64,000 nt of DNA, taken from G965218495 sp965262785. Lineage in GTDB: Bacteria > Bacteroidota > Rhodothermia > Rhodothermales > Bin80. Location: positions 248,001 to 312,000 of the forward strand of contig OZ253559.1 of NCBI GenBank assembly GCA_965262785.1, in the 5' to 3' direction. The translations under genes and the position numbers were made by a program. Positions 37,129-46,039 of the stretch are shown piece by piece. The notes under the pieces were generated by a model. That model made no database searches, had not been told where the DNA came from, and worked only from the letters and a program-made list of their open reading frames with translations. Every line of letters begins with the position of its first letter. Position 1 is the stretch's first letter.

Positions 37129-37686
37129 AGTGTCTGGCCCCCTCAGGATACGTTTGAATTCGTGCGCGGCAGCTGGCCTCTTCATCAATGCGCCACTGCT
37201 ACGGCAAAAGTATGGATACTGCCATCTTTTGCGTCTGAATGAGGTGGAAGTTCCTCCACAAGTCGGGTGTATGGTTGATACCGGGGCCGATTTGTGAGCG
37301 CCGGGTGCACTATTGGTCAGGCCCACTATGGGCTGTCGTGAAGGGTACGTGAGTCTCTTGGTGACCCTGCAGTGCTACAAACAGTGGCAGCTGCACGATT
37401 CGTGGTCGGTTGCACGAGCCCACTTGAGGCAAGGCAACACCGCATATCTTCACTCGAAGTCGGACCACTGTTTCGTTGCGCCAGGATATAGAGGCTGCTG
37501 TGCCGAGAAAAGGGCGCTACGGCCGCCATCCAAGACCTCACTCTGCTCCCTGCCCGCTTGATCGAAGGATTTGCATCCTCAGAATGATGGTCAGCAGTGC
37601 GATCGGCTCGATGGCGGATAGGCGCGCCTGGACGCGTTGCATATGCCTATAGGGCACAGCAACGCACAGGAAGTTTGCAGTTTGGG
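37129..37686. other. Duplicated intergenic region with a cusA relic
   Basis: Bases 37129-37530 resemble the region upstream of the intact paralogue (compare GATTCGTGGTCGGTTGC near 37400 with GATTCCGTGGTCGGTTGC near 38687, and GAAGTCGGA in both). Bases about 37575-37660 resemble an internal stretch of cusA (see separate entry). No intact gene. Confidence 0.55.
37575..37660 (-). pseudogene. Relic fragment of cusA
   Basis: Reads HMQRVQARLSAIEPIALLTI on the minus strand, matching YMQRAQARLRIVVPITVLII of the CusA encoded 2 kb to the right. The DNA matches too: AGGCGCGCCTGGACGCGTTG versus AGGCGCGCCTGGGCTCGTTG, followed by CATATGCC-ATA versus CATATACTCATA. Evidence that the local duplication once included part of the cus operon. 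Confidence 0.6.
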
Positions 37687-38538
37687 TCAGATGCCTCTGA
37701 CAATCCGGCCGCCATGCCAATTCGTGTAGGAACAGAATTCCTTACCCTTGAATTTGCCCATGCACTTGTTGAAATTCTTCCGCTGTTTTTTGGTTGCGTT
37801 GGCGGGTAGCGCACACACAATAGCCCCCGGCGCCAACAGACGGCCTGTGATAACCAGGTCGCCATACGAATTCGTGTAGGAACGGAGGCCATTGGACTCG
37901 ACGTCGCCCATGCACTGGTCGAATCTCTTCCGCTGCTTTTTGGTTGCGTTGGCGGGCAGCGTGCACGCCGTCTCCCGGTTCGTTGTCGATGGCTGCGCTT
38001 TCAAAGGGTCGTCGTTGACAACCCGGTCGCCGTAGGAATTCGTGTAAGAGCAGAAGTTCTTGCCCTGAAACTTATCCATACACTGCTCGAATTGCTTCCG
38101 CTGCTTTCTTGTTGATTTGGAGACCAACGCGCAAAACGTCTCCCATTCAAGCGGCGCTGTTTGCTGCAGCACGGTCCCACCGGTTGCTGGTGGTAGATTC
38201 GCAATGGCCTGGCTAATGTCGTCTACTGCAAACAGGGACTGGTCGTAGTAGACGAAGCTGCCCAGATTGAGAGGTGGTAGCTCCGATTCCGAAATTCGAG
38301 TGCCCAAAAGCCGGACTTCTGCGGGGACGATCTGGTCTGCAAACGAGCACGGTTCACCCTTGCAAGTCATATCTATAGTAGATTGACTCGCCAGTGCGCA
38401 GTGACCCGCGGCTTTCGTGTCGCCTATGAGCATCTTCCCGGCAGCTGCAGGACTTTGACTTGCTGCATCAACGCATAACGCCCCACCCAGCAGCAATAGC
38501 GCTGCCACGGCGATAAGCTGATTCGCTCTAGTCTTCAT
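37687..38538 (-). CDS. Cys-repeat secreted protein (intact paralogue)
   Basis: 283 residues from the ATG at 38538. Signal peptide MKTRANQLIAVAALLLLGGA, then a Cys-containing N-terminal part (GHCALASQSTIDMTCKGEPC), and three C-terminal repeats of about 45-55 residues: FCALVSKSTRKQRKQFEQCM, TACTLPANATKKQRKRFDQC, IVCALPANATKKQRKNFNKC. Each is followed by a (F/L)(C/R)SYTN(S/W)xG(D/G)(R/L)(I/V)V box. Two Cys frame a basic helix-like TKKQRK core in each unit and a third Cys lies before SYTN, except in repeat 2 where it is Arg. I do not recognise the family. No lipobox; presumably periplasmic or secreted. Confidence 0.75.
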   Translation of the reverse strand: MKTRANQLIAVAALLLLGGALCVDAASQSPAAAGKMLIGDTKAAGHCALASQSTIDMTCKGEPCSFADQIVPAEVRLLGTRISESELPPLNLGSFVYYDQSLFAVDDISQAIANLPPATGGTVLQQTAPLEWETFCALVSKSTRKQRKQFEQCMDKFQGKNFCSYTNSYGDRVVNDDPLKAQPSTTNRETACTLPANATKKQRKRFDQCMGDVESNGLRSYTNSYGDLVITGRLLAPGAIVCALPANATKKQRKNFNKCMGKFKGKEFCSYTNWHGGRIVRGI

Positions 38539-39150
38539 AGCGTCTGGCCCCCAAAAGGTAAGTTGGAATTCGTGAGCGGCAGATGGACTCTCCAACAGGA
38601 TGCCATCATAACGGTAATAGTACACAATTGTGTGTCCGAAATGTCTAATTGGGGCAAGATTTTCCCAGGCAGTGTTCGGGCGGGTGGTTGATTCCGTGGT
38701 CGGTTGCCGGTACCCTTGCGCAAAACCACTGCACGTTTCTTCGCATGAAGTCGGATGATATTGCGATCGTGTCCGGGTCGCGATGCTGCCGTGCCGGGGG
38801 CACGGCAGCGAAGGCCAACATCTTGAACATCACTCCGCCTCCGTTCCAAATGCTCGAAGGTGCTCCCACTCACGTGCACTGCCGAGTTTTCGTTCACAAC
38901 CCTGTATTCAATCTCAAGGAGGCCTTGCATCGGACCAAAAGCGTCCCTTACGGCGAAGTTTCCGCAGTGCTTGGCACCATGCGTCCCTTTCGCCTGCCCC
39001 GTACCGCAAATACGAAAGACCTCTGGCTGCAGCGCCTGGTCCTGACTGCTGTCCGCCCGATTGGCCCCAACAGCAATATGGCCACTCTCGCTTCCGGGGG
39101 GCGGTCCGGGCACATTTGAAGCGACTGCGCCCTGGCCGCCGGGTTGCCTG
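38539..39150. other. Region between Cys-repeat gene and cusA
   Basis: About 610 bases. A long minus-strand frame (about 38535-39113) exists, but I see no family motif and its left part is shared with the duplicated non-coding region at 37129-37530, so I do not call it a gene. Confidence 0.4.
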
Positions 39151-42100
39151 TCAGGCTTCCGGCAAGCGTTTCATCTGAAAGCTCCTCCAGAGAAAATAGA
39201 TCGCCGGAATAACCAGCAGGCTGAGAATCGTCGTGGAGATCATCCCGCCGACAATCGGTGCCGCAACCCGTTTCATCACCTCAGAACCGGTGCCAAACCC
39301 CCACATGATCGGTAACAGGCTTGCAATAATGGTGATCACCGTCATAGAGATTGGCCTAAGCCGCTTGGCCGTGCCCGCCAAGACGGCCTCTTTCAAGTTC
39401 GCCAGACTTACCATTTCGCCTTGCAACCGCTTGTCGTTGTAGGCTTGGTCGAGATAGGTCAGCATGATTACGCCGATTTCCGCAGCTACACCTGCCAGCG
39501 CCAGGAAGCCGACGCCAACGGCCACGCTCAACTCGAAGTCCAACAGGTACAGTATCCAGATTCCTCCTACCAGCGAAAATGGCAGAGAGAGCATGACTAT
39601 CAGGCTCTCGGTGATGTTCGAAAAGTTGAGATACAAGAGCAGAAAGATGATCAGTACCGTGATCGGGACGACGATGCGAAGGCGCGCCTGGGCTCGTTGC
39701 ATATACTCATACTGTCCGCTCCAAACGATGCTGTATCCTTCAGGCAGGACCAACGCTGCGTCTACAGCCGCGCGGGCATTCTTCACGTACGTACCCAAGT
39801 CAATGTCTCGGATGTCTACATAGACCCAGGAGGTCTTTCGTGCGTTCTCGCTCTTGATTACCGGCGGCCCCTTTGCGGTAGTAAAATCCACCACATTGCT
39901 CATGGGAATCTGCGCGCCAAGCGGCGTAGCGATCAATACCCGCTGTAGTGCTTCAACGTTGTCGCGCAGCTCGCGGCTGTAGCGAATGTTGACCGGATAT
40001 CGCTCCAGGCCCTCGACTGTGTGTGTCACATTCATTCCTCCGATGGCGGACATAATCACGTCCTGCACGTCACTTACGGTTAGGCCATATCGCGCGGCTT
40101 CTGCTCGCTTGACGCGATAGTCCAGGAAGTTGCCGCCGACAGTCTTGTCGGCAAAGGAGCTCACCGTTCCCGGGACCGTCTGCAGGATTGACGCAACGTG
40201 GTGGCCCATGTCTGCCAGCACCCGCAGGTCCGGCCCCATAAGCTTGACGCCCACCGGCGTCTTGATGCCTGTTGAGAGCATGTCAATGCGGGCCTTGATG
40301 GGCATCGTCCAGGCGTTGGTCAGTCCCGGAAAATTGATCGAATTGTCCAAGTCCTCAACGAGCCTGTCTATCGTCATCCCCTCACGCCATTCGCTTTTTG
40401 GCTTAAGTTTGATCATCGTTTCTATCATTGACAGCGGAGCGGGGTCAGTCGCCGACTCGGCACGTCCTACTTTGCCAAACACATGTTCAACCTCCGGAAA
40501 GCTTGCGATTATTCTGTCGGTTTGTTGCAACACCTCCTTGGCCTTGGCGATGCTGATGCCTGGATCCGTCGTAGGCATGTAGAGCAAATCACCCTCGTTC
40601 AGCGGAGGCATAAACTCTGTGCCGAGCTTGCTCAAGGGGTAGAGCGTTGCGCCTAGCACCACGATCGAAGCCACAAGCGTGGACCACTTGAAGCGAAGCA
40701 CGAAGTGGATCACTGGGCGATAAAGACGAGTGAGCAAGCGGCTGACAGGATTCTTCTCCTCTGGTTTGATCTTACCCCTAATGAAGTAGCCCATCAGCAC
40801 AGGCACTATCGTAATTGACAGCAACGCCGCCCCCGCCATGGCGTAGGTCTTCGTGAAGGCCAGCGGCCCAAACAATCGTCCCTCCTGGGCCTGCAGTGTA
40901 AAGACGGGCAAGAATGACAGCGTGATTATCAGAAGCGAGTAAAACAGAGGTGGACCGACCTCCTTCGCTGCGTCGGTGATTATTTGCCAGTGTTGTTTTT
41001 TGCCGGCGTCGCGCTCCAAGTGCTTGTGGGCATTCTCGACCATCACAATGGCTGCGTCAGTCATTGCGCCAATGGCAATGGCAATGCCGCAGAGCGACAT
41101 TATGTTGGCGTTAAGGCCTTGGAGATACATTGCCAGGAAGGCAATAAGTATTCCTATCGGTAGCGTAATGATTGCCACCAGAGCGCTTCGAAAGTGCAGC
41201 AAGAATAGGAAGGTCACCAGCGCAACGATGATGCTCTCCTCGATAATCTTCTTTTGAAGGTTATCGATGGCGCGCTTGATAAGGCCGCTGCGGTCGTAGG
41301 CGGTACGGATCGTTACTCCGGGAGGCAAGCCTGCCTTTAGTGCCTCAAGCTTTTCCCTTACTGCTTCAATGGTTGTCAGAGTGTTTTCCCCAAATCGCAT
41401 CACAACGATGCCGCCGACAGTCTCGCCTTCGCCGTTCCAGTCAACCAGGCCACGGCGCAGTTCGGGCCCAATGTGGACATGGGAGATGTGCTTAATCAGG
41501 ATTGGGACCCCCTTGTCGTCTACCCCCACGGGCGTGTTCTCCAGATCCTGGATTGACTGTATGTAGCCCAGCCCGCGTACCATGAACTCGGTCTCACCCA
41601 TTTCGATGAGTCCGCCGCCTACGTCGCTGTTGCTGCGCTGTAGGGCCGTGCGCACCTTCGAAAGTGGCACGTTGTAGGCTAACAGCTTGTTGGGATCGAC
41701 TTCCACCTGGTACTGCTTGACAAAACCCCCGACGGAAGCTACTTCGGCAACGCCAGGAACACTCATCAATTCGTAGCGCAGAAACCAATCCTGCAGAGAG
41801 CGCAGCTGTTGGAGGTCGTACTGATTGCCTCCATCAAGCACGTACTCGTAGATCCAGCCTACGCCGGTTGCATCGGGTCCAAGTGTGGGCGTGATACCCT
41901 CAGGTAGACGCCCGGAGACGTAGTTGAGGTATTCCAAAACCCGACTGCGGGCCCAGTACATGTCGGTGCCGTCTTCAAAGATTACATAGACGAACGAATG
42001 TCCAAAAAAGGAGTAGCCGCGCACCGCCTTGGCGAACGGCACAGCCAGCATCGCTGTTGTCAGCGGATAGGTGACCTGGTCTTCAACGACCTGCGGAGCC

Positions 42101-42267
42101 TGCCCTTGATACTCGGTGAAGACGATCACCTGAACATCAGAGAGGTCCGGGATGGCGTCCACCGGCGTACGCAGCATCGCATAGATCCCGCCCACGCCAA
42201 TCAGGATGGTGCCAATGATTACCAGTAAGCGGTTCCTTACCGAGGCTTCAATAATTCTCTGCAGCAT
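39151..42267 (-). CDS. cusA: Copper/silver efflux RND transporter
   Basis: 1038 residues; inner-membrane proton-driven pump of the tripartite CusCBA system. Start MLQRIIEASVRNRLLVIIGT, typical of heavy-metal RND (HME) proteins, followed by DAIPDLSDVQVIVFTEYQGQ, the membrane block LCGIAIAIGAMTDAAIVMVE with the proton-relay Asp, and TNAWTMPIKARIDMLSTGIK, which carries one of the Met residues of the Cu(I)/Ag(I) site in E. coli CusA. The repeated membrane segments are complete. Last gene of a cusC-cusB-cusA operon, 49 bases after cusB. Confidence 0.95.
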   Translation of the reverse strand: MLQRIIEASVRNRLLVIIGTILIGVGGIYAMLRTPVDAIPDLSDVQVIVFTEYQGQAPQVVEDQVTYPLTTAMLAVPFAKAVRGYSFFGHSFVYVIFEDGTDMYWARSRVLEYLNYVSGRLPEGITPTLGPDATGVGWIYEYVLDGGNQYDLQQLRSLQDWFLRYELMSVPGVAEVASVGGFVKQYQVEVDPNKLLAYNVPLSKVRTALQRSNSDVGGGLIEMGETEFMVRGLGYIQSIQDLENTPVGVDDKGVPILIKHISHVHIGPELRRGLVDWNGEGETVGGIVVMRFGENTLTTIEAVREKLEALKAGLPPGVTIRTAYDRSGLIKRAIDNLQKKIIEESIIVALVTFLFLLHFRSALVAIITLPIGILIAFLAMYLQGLNANIMSLCGIAIAIGAMTDAAIVMVENAHKHLERDAGKKQHWQIITDAAKEVGPPLFYSLLIITLSFLPVFTLQAQEGRLFGPLAFTKTYAMAGAALLSITIVPVLMGYFIRGKIKPEEKNPVSRLLTRLYRPVIHFVLRFKWSTLVASIVVLGATLYPLSKLGTEFMPPLNEGDLLYMPTTDPGISIAKAKEVLQQTDRIIASFPEVEHVFGKVGRAESATDPAPLSMIETMIKLKPKSEWREGMTIDRLVEDLDNSINFPGLTNAWTMPIKARIDMLSTGIKTPVGVKLMGPDLRVLADMGHHVASILQTVPGTVSSFADKTVGGNFLDYRVKRAEAARYGLTVSDVQDVIMSAIGGMNVTHTVEGLERYPVNIRYSRELRDNVEALQRVLIATPLGAQIPMSNVVDFTTAKGPPVIKSENARKTSWVYVDIRDIDLGTYVKNARAAVDAALVLPEGYSIVWSGQYEYMQRAQARLRIVVPITVLIIFLLLYLNFSNITESLIVMLSLPFSLVGGIWILYLLDFELSVAVGVGFLALAGVAAEIGVIMLTYLDQAYNDKRLQGEMVSLANLKEAVLAGTAKRLRPISMTVITIIASLLPIMWGFGTGSEVMKRVAAPIVGGMISTTILSLLVIPAIYFLWRSFQMKRLPEA

Positions 42268-42316
42268 GGCTCTAGCGACTGGCTGTACGGGAGCGACGCA
42301 AAGCGGCCATCAGGTG

Positions 42317-43639
42317 CTACAGGTTCTGATGTTCGGCAGGAGGTCCGCCGGGTTGTTTCCGCTCAGGCAGCATCTTGCGGATCGCTTCCTGCATACGGCT
42401 CTCGCTATCCAGCATGAACTGGGCGGAGATCACAACCTCTTCGCCTTCCGTAAGGCCGGATATTACCCGCGTATACTGGCCACCCGGGCCTCCTTCTTCG
42501 CCGATCCGTATCTCGCGAGGCTCAAATTGTCCGGCTGCTCGCACCACGAAGGCGGTATGGCGTTCGCCTGAGTGGATCACGGATTCGGTAGGAATTACCG
42601 TGGCGTCAGCGTACACTCGCCCTTGCAGCTTCACGTTGACGTACATGCCGGGCTTGAGATTCTGGCCGGAATTGTTAAAGACCAGGCGGACGAGGATGTC
42701 ACGAGCTTTTTCACGAAGGAAGGGATAGATGTAGGAGACTCGGCCCGTATAGGTTTTTCCCGGCAGATAGGCCATTTCCACCGCAGCTGCTTGCCCTACA
42801 GCGATCCATGGCAGATCGCTTTCATGAAGACTTGCGTGTACCCAAACCGTTGATAGGTCTGCGATCAGGAACAGGTCCGTTCCGGCCGTCAAATAGGCCC
42901 CTTCTGTTACATGCTTTTCCGTCACGATGCCATTGACGGGAGAAGTAAACAGCACCGTTCTCCTGACTTCACCCGTTTGTGCCAAGCGCTCGATTTCAGC
43001 CGGCAGAATGTCCCAGTACTCCAAGCGCTTTCGGGCAGATTCGAGTAGCAGCTCAGCGTCCTTGCGTGCCGACGCGAAGCTGCTCTGCGCGGCCTGACTG
43101 ACGCTCCGCCGGGCCAGCAGATACTCTTCCTGGGTTGTCACAAACGCGGGAGAATAGAGTTCAAGCAGTAAGTCTCCTTGTCGAACAGACTGCCCGACAA
43201 AGCTCGCATGCAGCTTTTCGATCCAGCCCGAGATCTTGGAACTGACAACGTGTCGGGCTTCTTCGTTGTACTCGACGGTGCCCACGGTCCGCACCACGCG
43301 TGAGAGATCCATCCTAGTGACATGGGTGGTGCGAACGCCCATGTTCTGTATGGTCGTTGGATCAATGGAGACCACGCCACCTGATACCGCATCGACTGCG
43401 TCCTCATATAAGGGAACCAGATCCATACCCATGGCGGACTTGCCAGGGCTGTCATAGACCTCCATCGGGTTCATCGGGGCTTGCCAGTAGAGAACCTTGC
43501 GCTCGTTGACGTTGGCAGCCATTCGATGCGGGACCGTGGTTTCGCTTTTGTCAGCCGAATTGCGTCCGAGAAAGAAGCCACCTGCAGAGAGTGTCGCAAT
43601 CAGCAGTACAAGGCCAATGGTTTGTGCAGATCGTTGCAT
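42317..43639 (-). CDS. cusB: Copper/silver efflux periplasmic adaptor
   Basis: 440 residues. N-terminal membrane anchor/signal (MQRSAQTIGLVLLIATLSAG), then the CusB-type metal-binding box YWQAPMNPMEVYDSPGKSAM GMDLVPLYE, in which methionines replace the Cys of other heavy-metal-binding boxes. Then the barrel-sandwich and helical hairpin (ISGWIEKLHASFVGQSVRQG, FTSPVNGIVTEKHVTEGAYL) and beta-barrel domains (VWVHASLHESDLPWIAVGQA). Links CusA to the outer-membrane channel. Between cusC and cusA on the same strand. Confidence 0.93.
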   Translation of the reverse strand: MQRSAQTIGLVLLIATLSAGGFFLGRNSADKSETTVPHRMAANVNERKVLYWQAPMNPMEVYDSPGKSAMGMDLVPLYEDAVDAVSGGVVSIDPTTIQNMGVRTTHVTRMDLSRVVRTVGTVEYNEEARHVVSSKISGWIEKLHASFVGQSVRQGDLLLELYSPAFVTTQEEYLLARRSVSQAAQSSFASARKDAELLLESARKRLEYWDILPAEIERLAQTGEVRRTVLFTSPVNGIVTEKHVTEGAYLTAGTDLFLIADLSTVWVHASLHESDLPWIAVGQAAAVEMAYLPGKTYTGRVSYIYPFLREKARDILVRLVFNNSGQNLKPGMYVNVKLQGRVYADATVIPTESVIHSGERHTAFVVRAAGQFEPREIRIGEEGGPGGQYTRVISGLTEGEEVVISAQFMLDSESRMQEAIRKMLPERKQPGGPPAEHQNL

Positions 43640-43679
43640 GGTAGCGTGGTCAGATTAGGCTCGATGTCCAGGCAGGCAT

Positions 43680-44993
43680 TTAGAGCGCATCAAGGTCTGC
43701 GAGCGAGGTGATGCCGAGTACCCGCTCAAGAGTGGCGGTAGTATTCAGGTAGCTTGCGAAGAGGTCATCAAAGCCGATGCCTAGTGAAAAAAGCACTTGT
43801 TCGGCTTGGAGCAGGTCGGAGAATTCTGCGCCCCCGGTCGAATAGGCGCTGAGTGTGGCTTGGAGAGAGGATTCAGCTTGAGGACGGAGCACTTCCTCAT
43901 AGAATGAGAGCTGCTTCAATTCCTCGCGAAGGCGACTCACCAGATCTGCGATCTGCGTTTGCGCCAACGTCTCAAGCGCTTCCTGGCGCGCTTTGACTTG
44001 GTCTCGACGTATGCGCGCTTCTTCAAGTTTGGCCTGCAGCCCGCTGCGCTGAAGCGGCACTTTGACGGACAGTCCGATGGCAATCGCATCGCGTCCTGTG
44101 GCTGCCGGCAGCGCTCCATCACTGGCGATGTCGAAATAGGTCAGGCTAAGCCCGAAGTCTGGACGGAATTGCTTGCGCGCCAGCGCAATGGTGGCGTCGG
44201 CGCGCCGTGCTGCTGCGTCAAGGGCGCCAACTTCCGGGCGTTGCGCAAGAGCGACCTCCAGCAGAGCGGCCTGATCCAGACGGACGTAGGGAGGCGATTC
44301 AACTCGCGTGTTGGTTGGGAGCGTGGCCAGTGAGGGCTTGTTGCTGAGACGTGCGAGGGTCTCAATAGCCGCTCTGCGCTGTGCAGCCAAATCCAGCAGA
44401 GTCTGCGTCAGCATGCTGCCCTCGAGTTGGGTCCGCAGAATCTCCTGCTGGCTGCCGCCCCCGACGGCGTACTGCGCAGCTGCGTCATCAGCAAAGGCTC
44501 GCAGCCGGTCTCTATAGGCTAAGATCCTCGATTCCTGCTGCTGGATGCGCCAGAGTCGGTAGTAGGCCTGCTTTGCCTGCAAGAGCAGGTCTGCTTCAAG
44601 TGTCTTGGCTTCGTAACCAGCACCTTCGGCCCCAAGCCCGGCGACTTTGCCTCTGAGAGCAAGCTTTCCAGGGTACGGCAGCATCTGTTCGATCCGCCAC
44701 TGGCTTCGTTGCAAACCGCGCGCTGTGAGCAGCGCGTACGGCTGGTAGCCGACCACCACTGCAGGGTCCGGCAAAGCGGACACCTGATGTACTCGTGTAG
44801 CTAGTGCTGCGGCTTCCAAACGGGAGGCGCGCAACGACGTGTTGCTAGCCCGTACCTCTTCCAGAAGAGAGCTGAGCGTCAGTAATGAATCGACCGGTTC
44901 ACCCAGGCGCTGCTGCCCAAAGGCTACTTCCGGGAGCAGAAGCAGGGCGAAGACCAGGGCGCGGATTGCGCCCGGGGCACAAGTTGGCTGCAT
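43680..44993 (-). CDS. cusC: Outer-membrane efflux channel, TolC family
   Basis: 437 residues with a signal peptide ending near EVAFGQQ. TolC/OEP architecture: two repeated helical-hairpin halves with AKQAYYRLWRIQQQESRILA in the first and the RPEVGALDAAARRADATIAL segment in the second, plus QFRPDFGLSLTYFDIASDGA. First core gene of the cus operon, 40 bases upstream of cusB. No lipobox, unlike some CusC proteins. Confidence 0.88.
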   Translation of the reverse strand: MQPTCAPGAIRALVFALLLLPEVAFGQQRLGEPVDSLLTLSSLLEEVRASNTSLRASRLEAAALATRVHQVSALPDPAVVVGYQPYALLTARGLQRSQWRIEQMLPYPGKLALRGKVAGLGAEGAGYEAKTLEADLLLQAKQAYYRLWRIQQQESRILAYRDRLRAFADDAAAQYAVGGGSQQEILRTQLEGSMLTQTLLDLAAQRRAAIETLARLSNKPSLATLPTNTRVESPPYVRLDQAALLEVALAQRPEVGALDAAARRADATIALARKQFRPDFGLSLTYFDIASDGALPAATGRDAIAIGLSVKVPLQRSGLQAKLEEARIRRDQVKARQEALETLAQTQIADLVSRLREELKQLSFYEEVLRPQAESSLQATLSAYSTGGAEFSDLLQAEQVLFSLGIGFDDLFASYLNTTATLERVLGITSLADLDAL

Positions 44994-45083
44994 GGATATC
45001 CTGAACTGATAGGACTGCCTGTTGCACAGGGAGGTTTGGCCTTAGGCCGGCGCCGCCACGCGGGCGGCAAGCAACAAGCTCGA

Positions 45084-45563
45084 TCAGATCAGGAAGGTGG
45101 CAAGCAGAACTTGCCTGTCAACGGAGGAGCCTAAAACGGATGTAGGCGCAGGTGCGGACGAGAGAGGCGGTGGGCCGTGCGCGACATCGACAACCACCTG
45201 GTTCGCTAACGCGAAGAACGGAGCAGCGGAAAAGACTTCAAACTTTCCGGGGGCAAACGAAATAACCCCGGTCCAGAGAGCAAGGTGTTGCGAAACGCAA
45301 CATCCCAAGCTGTCATCACATCGCACAGGATGCTGGGCCTCACCGCTCATGTCCATGGAGGACTCGGCGGGCATAGCAGCGTCCATTGCCATCGTGGCTT
45401 CGTCATGGTGACGGTGCGACGCCTCATGTCCGGTACTCTCATGGTGCTCGGCGCTCGCGTGCGTAAAACACTGGGGCCGCAGTTGCAGCCAGAGGGCGCT
45501 GCAAAACAGGCTCGCAGCCAAGAGAGCGCAGAGCGACCGACTTCTTCGAAACGCTAAGAGCAC
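45084..45563 (-). CDS. His/Met-rich exported protein at head of cus operon
   Basis: About 159 residues if started at the GTG at 45563; starts further upstream in frame (ATG at 45701 or 45779) add a basic, proline-rich stretch and cannot be excluded. Hydrophobic export segment (LCALLAASLFCSALWLQLRP), then a metal-binding-looking stretch ASAEHHESTGHEASHRHHDE, followed by Met-rich ATMAMDAAMPAESSMDMS and a CDDSLGCC motif. It lies about 90 bases upstream of cusC on the same strand. Likely a periplasmic copper/silver-binding accessory; no named family recognised. Confidence 0.6.
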   Translation of the reverse strand: MLLAFRRSRSLCALLAASLFCSALWLQLRPQCFTHASAEHHESTGHEASHRHHDEATMAMDAAMPAESSMDMSGEAQHPVRCDDSLGCCVSQHLALWTGVISFAPGKFEVFSAAPFFALANQVVVDVAHGPPPLSSAPAPTSVLGSSVDRQVLLATFLI

Positions 45564-46039
45564 GGAATGGGGGTACTTTGGGCACCAGCGGCGGCCCGTT
45601 GTCTCGGCGGCTGCACGCGGGGGCGTAGGCTTCGTGGATAAGGTAGTGATTTTTCTGCTGCTAGTGGCAGGTGGCGTGGGATCGTTTATGGAAAGGGGCA
45701 TTGTCGGTGAACGCACTCGCCCGCAAGACACCAGTCTTGGCGAAGTCGGAGAAATTCCGGCAATCAGTATGCGGCGCACGCAGCAGGTGCGTCTTGAGTT
45801 GCCGACGGCGCAAATTCACCCGCCAAGTTTGTGGGCGCGTACGGCTCTATGAACCAATGTAGTCGAGTCTCAAAGCATAGTCAGGCAAAGGCCTATCAAG
45901 ACCAGGAAGTCGGCAGCAACACGGATAGCCGAAGACTTCGCGCGCTTGCCGCAAACGTGCCATGCCGTACACGGAGAGTAAGCGGGCGATGTCCAATCCT
46001 AGGTCGATATTCTGAGTCTATCCGTAGGTAGATTCGGTC
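45564..46039. other. Intergenic region, nothing recognised
   Basis: About 475 bases upstream of the cus operon; its promoter should lie here. No regulator gene is next to the operon and no operator palindrome was convincing. Confidence 0.35.

Noticed and set aside
38535..39113. Long minus-strand frame between the Cys-repeat gene and cusA
   Set aside because: No family motif, overlaps the start of the Cys-repeat gene, and part of it lies in duplicated non-coding DNA.
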